Assembly (NCBI GenBank): GCA_021789095.1 | Contig: JAJYJX010000068.1 | Coordinates: 1 to 12,090, forward strand | Direction of reading: 5' to 3' | Source: a bacterium | Lineage (GTDB): Bacteria > JAMCPX01 | DNA: 12,090 nt | Part shown: piece after piece, positions 1 to 5,800 of the stretch | How the letters are laid out: the number at the start of each line of letters is the position of its first letter | Numbering within the stretch: the stretch's first letter is position 1 | Notes under the pieces: generated by a model | The model's input: the letters and a program-made list of their open reading frames with translations, nothing else | Database searches by the model: none | What the model was told of the DNA's origin: nothing | Program-made: the position numbers and the translations under genes

Positions 1-166
1 TCTTGATATATTCTGGCTTAAGGATGAAAGCCTTGAGGATTCTGACAAACTCCCGGCCCCGGATATCATTGCGCATGATATAGCAGAAAACCTTGAGGCT
101 GCATTGGAGCAGTTCAATAGCATAGTCGCTAATTTAAAGCAGAACGCTAATAAGAAAGCTGAATAA
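1..166 (+). CDS. hsdM: Type I restriction-modification DNA methyltransferase subunit, C-terminal end (partial)
   Basis: An open frame enters from the left edge (first full codon at 2) and ends at TAA 164-166, giving 54 residues. The segment DIFWLKDESLED, followed by a proline-rich stretch and an acidic helix (AENLEAALEQF), closely matches the C-terminal tail I know from HsdM-type N6-adenine methyltransferases of type I restriction-modification systems. HsdM with HsdS methylates adenines at a bipartite site, and HsdR adds restriction. The catalytic part (NPPF motif) lies outside the window. No hsdS or hsdR follows downstream: the next thing is an inverted-repeat element and then an unrelated regulator. 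So hsdM is either the last gene of its operon or has been separated from its partners. The assignment rests on a short tail, so it is likely but not certain. Confidence 0.75.
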   Translation, partial: LDIFWLKDESLEDSDKLPAPDIIAHDIAENLEAALEQFNSIVANLKQNANKKAE

Positions 167-174
167 GAGAGCGG

Positions 175-287
175 AGTGGACAGCGCCCTATTTCTTTTTG
201 ACCGGTTTGTCGCCCGTGATTGTCTTTGATCTTCTACCCCGCAATCCCCTACACTAGCGACGCCGAAATAGGGCGCTGTCCCACTTA
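175..287. repeat. Inverted-repeat element with perfect 17-bp arms (possible MITE or REP-like element)
   Basis: GGACAGCGCCCTATTTC at 178-194 is repeated as its exact reverse complement at 265-281. The match continues outward (AGTGG-type bases) if one G is inserted. The arms enclose about 70 bases with no open frame or recognisable RNA. Two perfect 17-mers in this arrangement are very unlikely by chance. Similar 'GGGACAGCGCCC' ends are, from memory, common in deltaproteobacterial genomes near IS200-like (Y1/REP-associated tyrosine) transposases, so a non-autonomous mobile element is my inference. No transposase is present here. As RNA it would form a long stem with a large loop. It has no U-tract after the stem and is a poor intrinsic terminator. 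It fills the whole gap between hsdM and the response regulator. Confidence 0.7.
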
Positions 288-334
288 CCCATAACCACTT
301 GAGATTAACCGTCAATACATGTTATTGTAATATC

Positions 335-1699
335 ATGGCCGGACAAACAAAAATACTGGTTGTTGATGACGAAGAAAATATAAGGTTTGCGGTTTCCAAT
401 ATTCTTAATACAAATGGTTATCAGACAAGCACTGCATCAAATGGTGAAGATGCTTTTCTGGAACTTAAAAAGCAGCCTTATGATTTTGTGATCTGTGATA
501 TAAAAATGCCGAAAATGGACGGCATGGAATTACTGAGAACGCTTCAGCATAACAGGATTGAAACTACCGTTATCATGATGTCTGCTTATGGGAATACAGA
601 CAGCGCAATCGAAGCTATTAAGGAAGGGGCTTACGACTATATAACAAAACCATTCAAACCCGACGAGCTGGTGCTGACTATCAGGAAGGCCGAAGAGCGC
701 CTAAAACTGTACAGGGAGAACATTTCGCTTAAAAAGACTATTGCAATGGATTATGACTTCAGCGCAATAGTTGGTAAGAGTGAAAAGATTTTGGCCGTTC
801 TCAATGAAATAAAAAAGGTTGCGAGCCATAAGACCACTGTCCTGATTACCGGGGAGAGCGGAACAGGCAAGGAACTTGTTGCAAAGGCAATACATTATAA
901 CAGTGATAGAAAAGACAGGCCGTTTGTGTCAGTAAATTGCGGCGCAATACCCGAGAACCTGTTAGAGAGTGAATTGTTCGGTTATGTAAAAGGTGCGTTT
1001 ACAGGTGCCTATGCAAGTAAACAGGGCTTGTTTGAATCTGCAGATACAGGTACTCTGTTCCTTGACGAAGTTGGAGAACTGCCTTTTAACCTGCAGGTAA
1101 AGTTGCTGAGGGCCATTGAACAGTTACAAATATACCGGATAGGTGACACAAAATCAATAGATGTCGACGTCAGGTTTTTGGCAGCTACATCAAAAAAACT
1201 TGATGAAGAGGTCAAAAAAGGGAGATTCCGAGATGACCTGTTTTACAGATTGAACGTATTTAATATAAATTTACCCTCTTTAAGAGAAAGAAAAGAGGAT
1301 ATACCGCTGCTTTCACGTTATTTTCTGAAAAAGGATTCTACTACCCTTAAAAAACGTATAAAAGATTTTGATGATGACGTTATGCATATATTCATGAGTT
1401 ACCAATGGTACGGTAATGTAAGGGAGCTTGAGAATGTAATTGAGAGGGCGTGTATTTTAAGCGAAGGGGAGGTAGTAGCCGCTGATGCTATACCCGATGC
1501 CATTAAATCTGGTAACAGCAGCAGATTTTCCGCGGTTGAAACGGGTTTTTCAATAAAACAGGCTCAGATAAATCTCGAGATCGAATTGATCAAAAAAGCA
1601 TTGAAAGAAACCAACGGCAATAAGACCAGAGCAGCCCAGCTGCTTGAGATAAGCCTCAGGGCTTTAATGTATAAATTGAAAGAGTATGGTATTGAATAA
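335..1699 (+). CDS. Sigma-54-dependent response regulator (NtrC/PilR family)
   Basis: This 454-residue protein has three parts. The N-terminal receiver domain (about 1-120) has the acidic pair D11/D12, phospho-acceptor D55, S83 and K105. The central AAA+ domain has Walker A GESGTGKE at 173-180, the sigma-54 contact loop GAFTGA at 220-225 and Walker B GTLFLDE at 239-245. A Fis-type helix-turn-helix occupies the last 28 residues. Such proteins, once phosphorylated by a sensor kinase, oligomerise and use ATP to open sigma-54 promoter complexes. I chose ATG 335 because the receiver domain starts right after it. A TTG at 299 would add 12 residues unlike any receiver N-terminus. No Shine-Dalgarno sequence precedes 335. 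The position before pilMNOPQ suggests a PilR-like role, but no histidine kinase is in the window and similarity to PilR over AtoC/ZraR types cannot be settled by eye. Confidence 0.95.
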   Translation: MAGQTKILVVDDEENIRFAVSNILNTNGYQTSTASNGEDAFLELKKQPYDFVICDIKMPKMDGMELLRTLQHNRIETTVIMMSAYGNTDSAIEAIKEGAYDYITKPFKPDELVLTIRKAEERLKLYRENISLKKTIAMDYDFSAIVGKSEKILAVLNEIKKVASHKTTVLITGESGTGKELVAKAIHYNSDRKDRPFVSVNCGAIPENLLESELFGYVKGAFTGAYASKQGLFESADTGTLFLDEVGELPFNLQVKLLRAIEQLQIYRIGDTKSIDVDVRFLAATSKKLDEEVKKGRFRDDLFYRLNVFNINLPSLRERKEDIPLLSRYFLKKDSTTLKKRIKDFDDDVMHIFMSYQWYGNVRELENVIERACILSEGEVVAADAIPDAIKSGNSSRFSAVETGFSIKQAQINLEIELIKKALKETNGNKTRAAQLLEISLRALMYKLKEYGIE

Positions 1700-1714
1700 A
1701 TACTGGAGGGAAAT

Positions 1715-2620
1715 ATGAAATGGTTTATGCTTTCGTTCGGTGTACTGATGCTGGTTGCCGGCTGTCAGAAAAAACAGGAACCTGTCAGAACCATGTTTTC
1801 AGGCAATGTCGGACTAGCCCTGACGGTTAATCAGTCAATCAAGATACAACCAGATAATCCCAAAACGGGTGATGTTCTTACTGTTGCAACACCCGGGAAT
1901 ATCTCTGCCAAAAGTATTACATGGTATGTTAACAACCGGCAGCACGCAATGACAAACAGCCTTCAAAGCGGTTTTCAAAAAGGGGACAGCATTACAGCTG
2001 TTGTTTCTTATACAGAGAACAAAGGTGAACAAAAGGAATTAGTTACACCGGCTGTACTAATACATGACGCACCTCCAATTATTACTTCTATAAACATACA
2101 GCCCATGTATCCCACCATTGCATCAACGATGCAGGTAACAGTCCAGGCATCTGATGCAGACGGTGATCCCGTAGCTTTTGATTATAAGTGGTATGTAAAT
2201 AACGCTCCTGTGGAAGATCAAACAGGTGATTCATTCAGCTGCGGTTCTTACAAACACGGTGATGTGGTCCACGTTGACATAACACCGTCTGACGGTGAAC
2301 AGAATGGCCTAAGCGCAACAAGCAGTTATATTTCAATACAGGATACCCCGCCTGTTATTACTTCAAAGCCTCCTGTTTCGATTACAGGGTCCACGTTTTT
2401 ATACAAGGTTGAAGCCGTTGATATTGATAACGATCATTTAACTTACAAGTTAGAATCAGCCCCGCAGGGTATGACAATAAACCATGACGGTGTTATATCG
2501 TGGGATCCCAAGGATGCTGAATTACCATTGGAGACTACTGTGAAAGTAGTTGTGGACGACGGTTATGGAGGGAAAGCGTACCAGACATTCAATTTAAACC
2601 TCGGGACAAAGACGCCATAA
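1715..2620 (+). CDS. Putative outer-membrane lipoprotein with three tandem Ig-like/cadherin-like modules
   Basis: The 301-residue product starts with a short hydrophobic signal peptide ending in the lipobox VAGC (C17). It is followed by Q18, not D, which favours outer-membrane sorting. The mature part shows repeat structure. Modules at about 41-118 and 120-212 each carry WYVNN (70-74 and 159-163), a later G-D hydrophobic strand and a closing D(A/T)PP linker. A third module (213-297) resembles putative-Ig/cadherin-like domains (DNDHLTYKL, then GVISWDP and DDGYGG). Aspartate-rich turns such as DADGD (147-151) could bind calcium. A good Shine-Dalgarno (GGAGGG, 1705-1710) lies 4 bases before the ATG, and the gap to the regulator gene is 15 bases, so the two are probably co-transcribed. 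No specific function can be named. A surface or pilus-accessory role is inference from the neighbours only. Confidence 0.85.
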   Translation: MKWFMLSFGVLMLVAGCQKKQEPVRTMFSGNVGLALTVNQSIKIQPDNPKTGDVLTVATPGNISAKSITWYVNNRQHAMTNSLQSGFQKGDSITAVVSYTENKGEQKELVTPAVLIHDAPPIITSINIQPMYPTIASTMQVTVQASDADGDPVAFDYKWYVNNAPVEDQTGDSFSCGSYKHGDVVHVDITPSDGEQNGLSATSSYISIQDTPPVITSKPPVSITGSTFLYKVEAVDIDNDHLTYKLESAPQGMTINHDGVISWDPKDAELPLETTVKVVVDDGYGGKAYQTFNLNLGTKTP

Positions 2621-2636
2621 TTATGTATAATTATGT
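2617..2636. repeat. Perfect 10-bp tandem duplication overlapping the lipoprotein stop codon
   Basis: ATAATTATGT occurs twice in a row (2617-2626 and 2627-2636). The lipoprotein stop TAA (2618-2620) lies inside the first copy. The repeat begins a very AT-rich stretch running to about 2665, including a near-palindrome around 2637-2658 (ATTAA...TTAAT). This AT-rich block sits just upstream of the -35 box at 2666 and could act as an UP-like element or a bendable protein-binding segment, which is an inference. Confidence 0.6.
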
Positions 2637-2661
2637 ATTAATATACATATATGTTAATAAA

Positions 2662-2706
2662 ATACTTGACATTTAATTTTAAGTATGCACTTATAGGCAA
2701 TAAGTG
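2662..2706. promoter_or_regulatory. Candidate operator: two inverted repeats of ACTTAT-like half-sites
   Basis: ATACTT (2662-2667) pairs with AAGTAT (2681-2686) across 13 bases. CACTTAT (2688-2694) pairs exactly with ATAAGTG (2700-2706) across 5 bases. The four related half-sites overlap the -35 box, the spacer and the presumed -10/start region, just before a gene for an XRE-type DNA-binding protein. This is the classic layout of an autoregulated repressor, but binding is inferred. The second pair could equally form a small RNA hairpin just upstream of the ribosome-binding site. Confidence 0.45.
2666..2696 (+). promoter_or_regulatory. Candidate sigma-70-type promoter for the HTH-pilMNOPQ operon
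   Basis: A perfect -35 hexamer TTGACA lies at 2666-2671 behind an AT-rich block. The -10 is less clear: ACTTAT (2689-2694, 17-bp spacing) or TTATAG (2691-2696, 19-bp spacing) are the options, neither a strong match. Either would place the transcription start around 2701-2705, about 12-16 bases before the HTH gene start at 2717. It is the only plausible promoter I found ahead of the pil genes. No sigma-54 -24/-12 pair (TGGC/TGC) is visible here. Confidence 0.5.
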
Positions 2707-2716
2707 AGGTATAATA

Positions 2717-2917
2717 ATGGGTAAGCACAATAATTTGAAACAAATAAGGGCCAGGGCATTGATGAGCAAGGCTGAACTGGCAAGAAAGGCTAACATATCT
2801 GTTCTTACCATAACAAGGATAGAGCAGGGGAAGGAATGCAGGGTGGACACCAAGAGAAAAATTATTCAGGCACTGGGATTTAAGATTTCAGAGAAAGATA
2901 AGATATTCCCGGATTAA
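2717..2917 (+). CDS. Small XRE/Cro-family helix-turn-helix protein
   Basis: The 66-residue protein is essentially one XRE-type (HTH_3) domain. Helix 1 starts near L7, the helix-turn-helix spans about 18-37 (KAELARKANIS, then VLTITRIEQG) and a closing helix (DTKRKIIQALGF) lies at 44-55, with a short tail. The GAGG at 2706-2709 sits 7 bases before ATG 2717. There is no effector, metal-binding or dimerisation domain, so it would act by DNA binding as a homodimer. The gene is 17 bases ahead of pilM on the same strand and directly behind the operator-like repeats, so autoregulation and control of the pil operon are likely, though inferred. No toxin-like partner is adjacent, which argues against an antitoxin. 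Confidence 0.9.
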   Translation: MGKHNNLKQIRARALMSKAELARKANISVLTITRIEQGKECRVDTKRKIIQALGFKISEKDKIFPD

Positions 2918-2934
2918 TAACTCAAGGAGGTTTT

Positions 2935-3990
2935 ATGGCTTTATTTGGCGGTGGCAAACAACTGATAGGTCTTGATATCGGTACAAGCAGTGTAAAACTG
3001 ATAGAACTTAAGTCTGCAGGAAAAAAGGGCTATCAGTTGGTCAATCTCGGTGTGACAAACCTCCCTCCTGATACCATAGTGGATGGTGACATAATCAACA
3101 CAACGGCAGTAACAGACGCAATAAAGAGTATTCTCGCAAATTTGAAGCTGAAAACAAAGATTACATCTACTTCCGTATCAGGACATTCTGTAATAATGAA
3201 GAAGATAAACATGCCTATAACAACGGATGAAGCCCTTGCAGAATCGATCCAGTGGGAAGCGGAACAATACATACCATTTAACATCAATGACGTTAATCTT
3301 GATTTCCAGGTACTCGAAAGATCAACGGCAGAAGGACAGATGAGCGTGTTCCTTGTCGCAGCAAAGAAAGAACTTATAAATAATTATGTAACTGCCATAG
3401 GGGAAGCAGGTCTCAATACCACTATTATAGATATAGGTGTTTTTGCCCTGCAGAATATGTTTGAAGTAAATTATCCGGAGTATATGAATGATACCGTGGT
3501 ACTTGTAAATGTTGGGGCAAGTATTACTAACTTTAATGTGGTAAGCAAAGGGATACCAATCTTTGCAAGGGATCTTACTCAATCCGGAGGCAACCAGATT
3601 ACAGAAGAAATACAGAAAGGCCTGAATATATCAAGGGAGGAAGCAGAAAAAAGGAAGGTGGGCGCGAGCGGCACTCCAGTTACACCTGATGTAATGGAGA
3701 TCATAAAGGCTGCATCAGATGGCATATCCGCCGATATACAACGATCCATAGATTTCTACCTTTCTACAGGCGGGGAAAAGATAACAAAGATTATGTTGAG
3801 CGGGGGAACGGCTAAAACCCCGGAATTTTCCAATTTAATTGCCCAGAAAACAGGATTACCTGTGGAGATTATGAACCCGTTTAAAAATGTGGCTGTAAAC
3901 ACCAAGGTTTTTGATATAAACTACATAAACGAGATTGCACCTATTGTTTCTGTAGCTGTTGGTTTATCCATAAGGAAGGCTGGTAACTAA
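2935..3990 (+). CDS. pilM: Type IV pilus assembly protein PilM (actin-like ATPase)
   Basis: PilM is a cytoplasmic FtsA/actin-fold protein that binds the N-terminal tail of PilN at the inner face of the cytoplasmic membrane and connects the alignment complex to the motors. The 351-residue length is typical. The phosphate-1 loop is GLDIGTSSVK (12-21). The second phosphate motif NVGAS lies near 192-196, and the adenosine motif SGGTA near 289-293, followed by KTGLPVEIMNPF, characteristic of PilM. The C-terminus (VAVGLSIRK) also fits the family. A strong Shine-Dalgarno (AAGGAGG, about 2924-2930) precedes the ATG, so pilM probably gets high independent initiation. It is first of the five pil genes and 1 base from pilN. 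Confidence 0.97.
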   Translation: MALFGGGKQLIGLDIGTSSVKLIELKSAGKKGYQLVNLGVTNLPPDTIVDGDIINTTAVTDAIKSILANLKLKTKITSTSVSGHSVIMKKINMPITTDEALAESIQWEAEQYIPFNINDVNLDFQVLERSTAEGQMSVFLVAAKKELINNYVTAIGEAGLNTTIIDIGVFALQNMFEVNYPEYMNDTVVLVNVGASITNFNVVSKGIPIFARDLTQSGGNQITEEIQKGLNISREEAEKRKVGASGTPVTPDVMEIIKAASDGISADIQRSIDFYLSTGGEKITKIMLSGGTAKTPEFSNLIAQKTGLPVEIMNPFKNVAVNTKVFDINYINEIAPIVSVAVGLSIRKAGN

Positions 3991-3991
3991 C

Positions 3992-4609
3992 ATGATAAAA
4001 ATTAATTTACTAAAACAGGTAAAAAAAGGAGTATCACCCAGGGAAGTGGCCGTATATCAGCAGCTGGTAATAGGTGGGATACTGCTCATTGTAGGCTTGG
4101 TTATAATAGTGTTTATAGAGTACAGTATACGGAGTGAAATAAATTCAACCAAGAGCAGTATTGCACAGCTGAATCAAAGGATGGTTCAATTGAATAAAGA
4201 AGTTAACGAGATCAACGAGTTCAAAAAAATGAAGGATCAGATTAAATCAAAGCTGGATATTATAACCACTCTTGAAAAAAACAGGACAGCGGAAGTCCAT
4301 TTAATGGATGAGCTGTCAAAAGCAATACCTGTAGATAAGACGAGCATACTGTCCAAGAAGCTATGGCTGGTATCACTGAAGGAGCATGGCGATCTGATAG
4401 GTATGGATGGTATAGCACTTGACAACAGCACCATAGCGCAGTTTATGGACAGTCTTTCTCATGATCCGTATTTTGGCGATGTTAATCTTACCAAGACTGA
4501 ACAGGTAAAATCGAACGATCTCCTGTTGTATAAATTTTCGCTGACCTGTAAATTTATTTCTATACCCGGCGCCGGTATTACGCAAACTACAGCGGGGAAA
4601 AGTCAATGA
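3992..4609 (+). CDS. pilN: Type IV pilus inner-membrane protein PilN
   Basis: The 205-residue single-pass inner-membrane protein has a short cytoplasmic tail (MIKINLLKQ), one transmembrane helix at about 25-42, a periplasmic coiled coil (about 46-100) and a C-terminal ferredoxin-like domain. It pairs with PilO and docks on PilM through the tail. The family motif is usually INLLP. Here the proline is replaced by lysine (K8) followed by a basic run, a mild departure. The start follows the pilM stop by 1 base with no clear Shine-Dalgarno at proper distance, so translational coupling to pilM is likely. The tail ends in a T/G/S-rich segment with no known role. Confidence 0.95.
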   Translation: MIKINLLKQVKKGVSPREVAVYQQLVIGGILLIVGLVIIVFIEYSIRSEINSTKSSIAQLNQRMVQLNKEVNEINEFKKMKDQIKSKLDIITTLEKNRTAEVHLMDELSKAIPVDKTSILSKKLWLVSLKEHGDLIGMDGIALDNSTIAQFMDSLSHDPYFGDVNLTKTEQVKSNDLLLYKFSLTCKFISIPGAGITQTTAGKSQ

Positions 4610-4634
4610 TATGGACAATAATAAGGAGTAAATT

Positions 4635-5243
4635 ATGGATATTAATCTTAATACAATAGCTAAGCTTCCGCTGCAGCAAAAGCTTATAGTTCTTGCTGTT
4701 GTTATGGCTATAATCGTGCTGCTTGACCTTTATGTCTGGCCCGGATATTTATCCGAAAGAAATACATACGCAGGACTTCAGTCTCAGGAAAGGTCTCTTC
4801 AGGCAAAGGTTCTCGAAACACAGGCAATTGCTGATCATAAGGCCGAATTTCAGAACGAGTTAAACAAGCTTAATGAGCAGTTGAAAGAAGCTCTAACAAA
4901 ACTTCCCAATGATCCGGAAATAGACAAGTACCTGGTTACACTGAATAATCTTTCAAAGACAACCGAACTTAATGTTATCAAAATAGAACCCAAAAACGAG
5001 GTGGTAAAAGGATTCTATGCAGAAATACCTGTTCAAATACACTTAACAGGAACATACAGTGATATTGCCGTGTTCCTTTACAAGCTTGCAGAATTGCAAA
5101 GGATAGTGAACGTTTCTGACCTGGAACTCAAAGTAATGCAACAGACATCTACCGGTAAAACAATGCTTGATGCGGCTTTCTTAACAAGCATATTCAGGTT
5201 TGTACAGTCTGCTCCTGTTGCTGCCGGAGGCAAAAAAAAATGA
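4635..5243 (+). CDS. pilO: Type IV pilus inner-membrane protein PilO
   Basis: PilO partners PilN in the periplasmic alignment complex that bridges the motor platform to PilP and PilQ. This 202-residue protein has one N-terminal transmembrane helix (about 17-35), a coiled coil (about 40-90) and a ferredoxin-like domain. That domain includes IPVQIHLTGTYSDIAVFLYKLAELQRIVNV, typical PilO strands and helix (quoted discontinuously: IPVQIHLTGTY at about 132-142, then FLYKLAELQRIV). AAGGAG at 4623-4628 sits 6 bases before ATG 4635. A run of nine A (5232-5240) encodes the last three lysines right before the stop. It is a potential slippage or sequencing-error site, but the frame ends where the family normally ends, so no effect on the protein is expected. 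Confidence 0.95.
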   Translation: MDINLNTIAKLPLQQKLIVLAVVMAIIVLLDLYVWPGYLSERNTYAGLQSQERSLQAKVLETQAIADHKAEFQNELNKLNEQLKEALTKLPNDPEIDKYLVTLNNLSKTTELNVIKIEPKNEVVKGFYAEIPVQIHLTGTYSDIAVFLYKLAELQRIVNVSDLELKVMQQTSTGKTMLDAAFLTSIFRFVQSAPVAAGGKKK

Positions 5244-5258
5244 TAAAAGGAAACAAGT

Positions 5259-5789
5259 ATGAAAAGTATTAAATTGTTACTGTTGATTATCTTTGTCGTG
5301 TCTATTACTGGCATAGCTGATTGTAGAAAATCTGCTGTACCGAAAGCTGCCGCCACAAAAACCGCTACACCTGAAAGTGTCGTTTCTCAGCCGCAGCAGC
5401 CGGGCAGCGCCATTACTCAGAGTACTGCGGTTACTGAAACAACCGCGTACTACTATAATCCCGCAGGTAAGCCCGATCCATTTGAACCGTTCGACATATC
5501 AAAGGTAAAGCCGACAACAGCTATCACACCTCTCCAGCAATTTTCTTTAGACCAGCTTACAGTAAGGGGAATCATCTGGGGTGTTTCAAATGCAAAGGCA
5601 ATTATTGAGGACCCCACAGGTAAAACCTACATAGTTGGTACCGGAACAAAAATAGGCAAGAACAACGGAATTATAATACGCATAATGAATGAGAAAGTAA
5701 TTGTTCTGGAACAGTATACGGATGTGTTTACAGGCAAGGTGAAAACAAACGAAGTCACCATGGCATTAAAGAAAACGGAAAAAATTTAA
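5259..5789 (+). CDS. pilP: Type IV pilus assembly protein PilP
   Basis: PilP is a periplasmic connector that binds PilN/PilO and the N-domains of PilQ. The 176-residue product has a hydrophobic signal segment (5-18), a flexible A/T/P/Q-rich linker (about 24-66), the family motif DPFEPF (73-78) and a small beta-sandwich domain (about 91-172: QLTVRGIIWG, then AIIEDPTGK and YIVGTGTKIG), all as expected. PilP is normally a lipoprotein. Here the cysteine C22 is preceded by I-A-D, so aspartate sits at the -1 position where G, A or S is needed. The signal may therefore be cleaved elsewhere or stay as an anchor. The AAAGGA (5246-5251) lies 7 bases before the ATG, and the gap to pilO is 15 bases. Confidence 0.93.
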   Translation: MKSIKLLLLIIFVVSITGIADCRKSAVPKAAATKTATPESVVSQPQQPGSAITQSTAVTETTAYYYNPAGKPDPFEPFDISKVKPTTAITPLQQFSLDQLTVRGIIWGVSNAKAIIEDPTGKTYIVGTGTKIGKNNGIIIRIMNEKVIVLEQYTDVFTGKVKTNEVTMALKKTEKI

Positions 5790-5800
5790 GGGGGAACAAA

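Noticed and set aside
175-287. Reading the inverted repeat as a rho-independent terminator for hsdM
   Set aside because: The loop would be about 70 bases and no U-tract follows the right arm. A mobile or REP-like element explains it better.
299-334. TTG start at 299 for the response regulator
   Set aside because: The 12 extra residues are cysteine-rich and unlike any receiver-domain N-terminus. ATG 335 fits the family, though neither has a Shine-Dalgarno.
2717-2917. Small HTH gene as the antitoxin of a toxin-antitoxin pair
   Set aside because: The neighbours on both sides are a lipoprotein and pilM, with no toxin-like ORF on either strand, and the protein is a bare HTH domain.
5232-5240. 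Run of nine A at the end of pilO as a programmed frameshift site
   Set aside because: Slippage would only add a few residues or end within the pilP start, the normal frame ends where PilO homologues end, and poly-lysine tails are common here.
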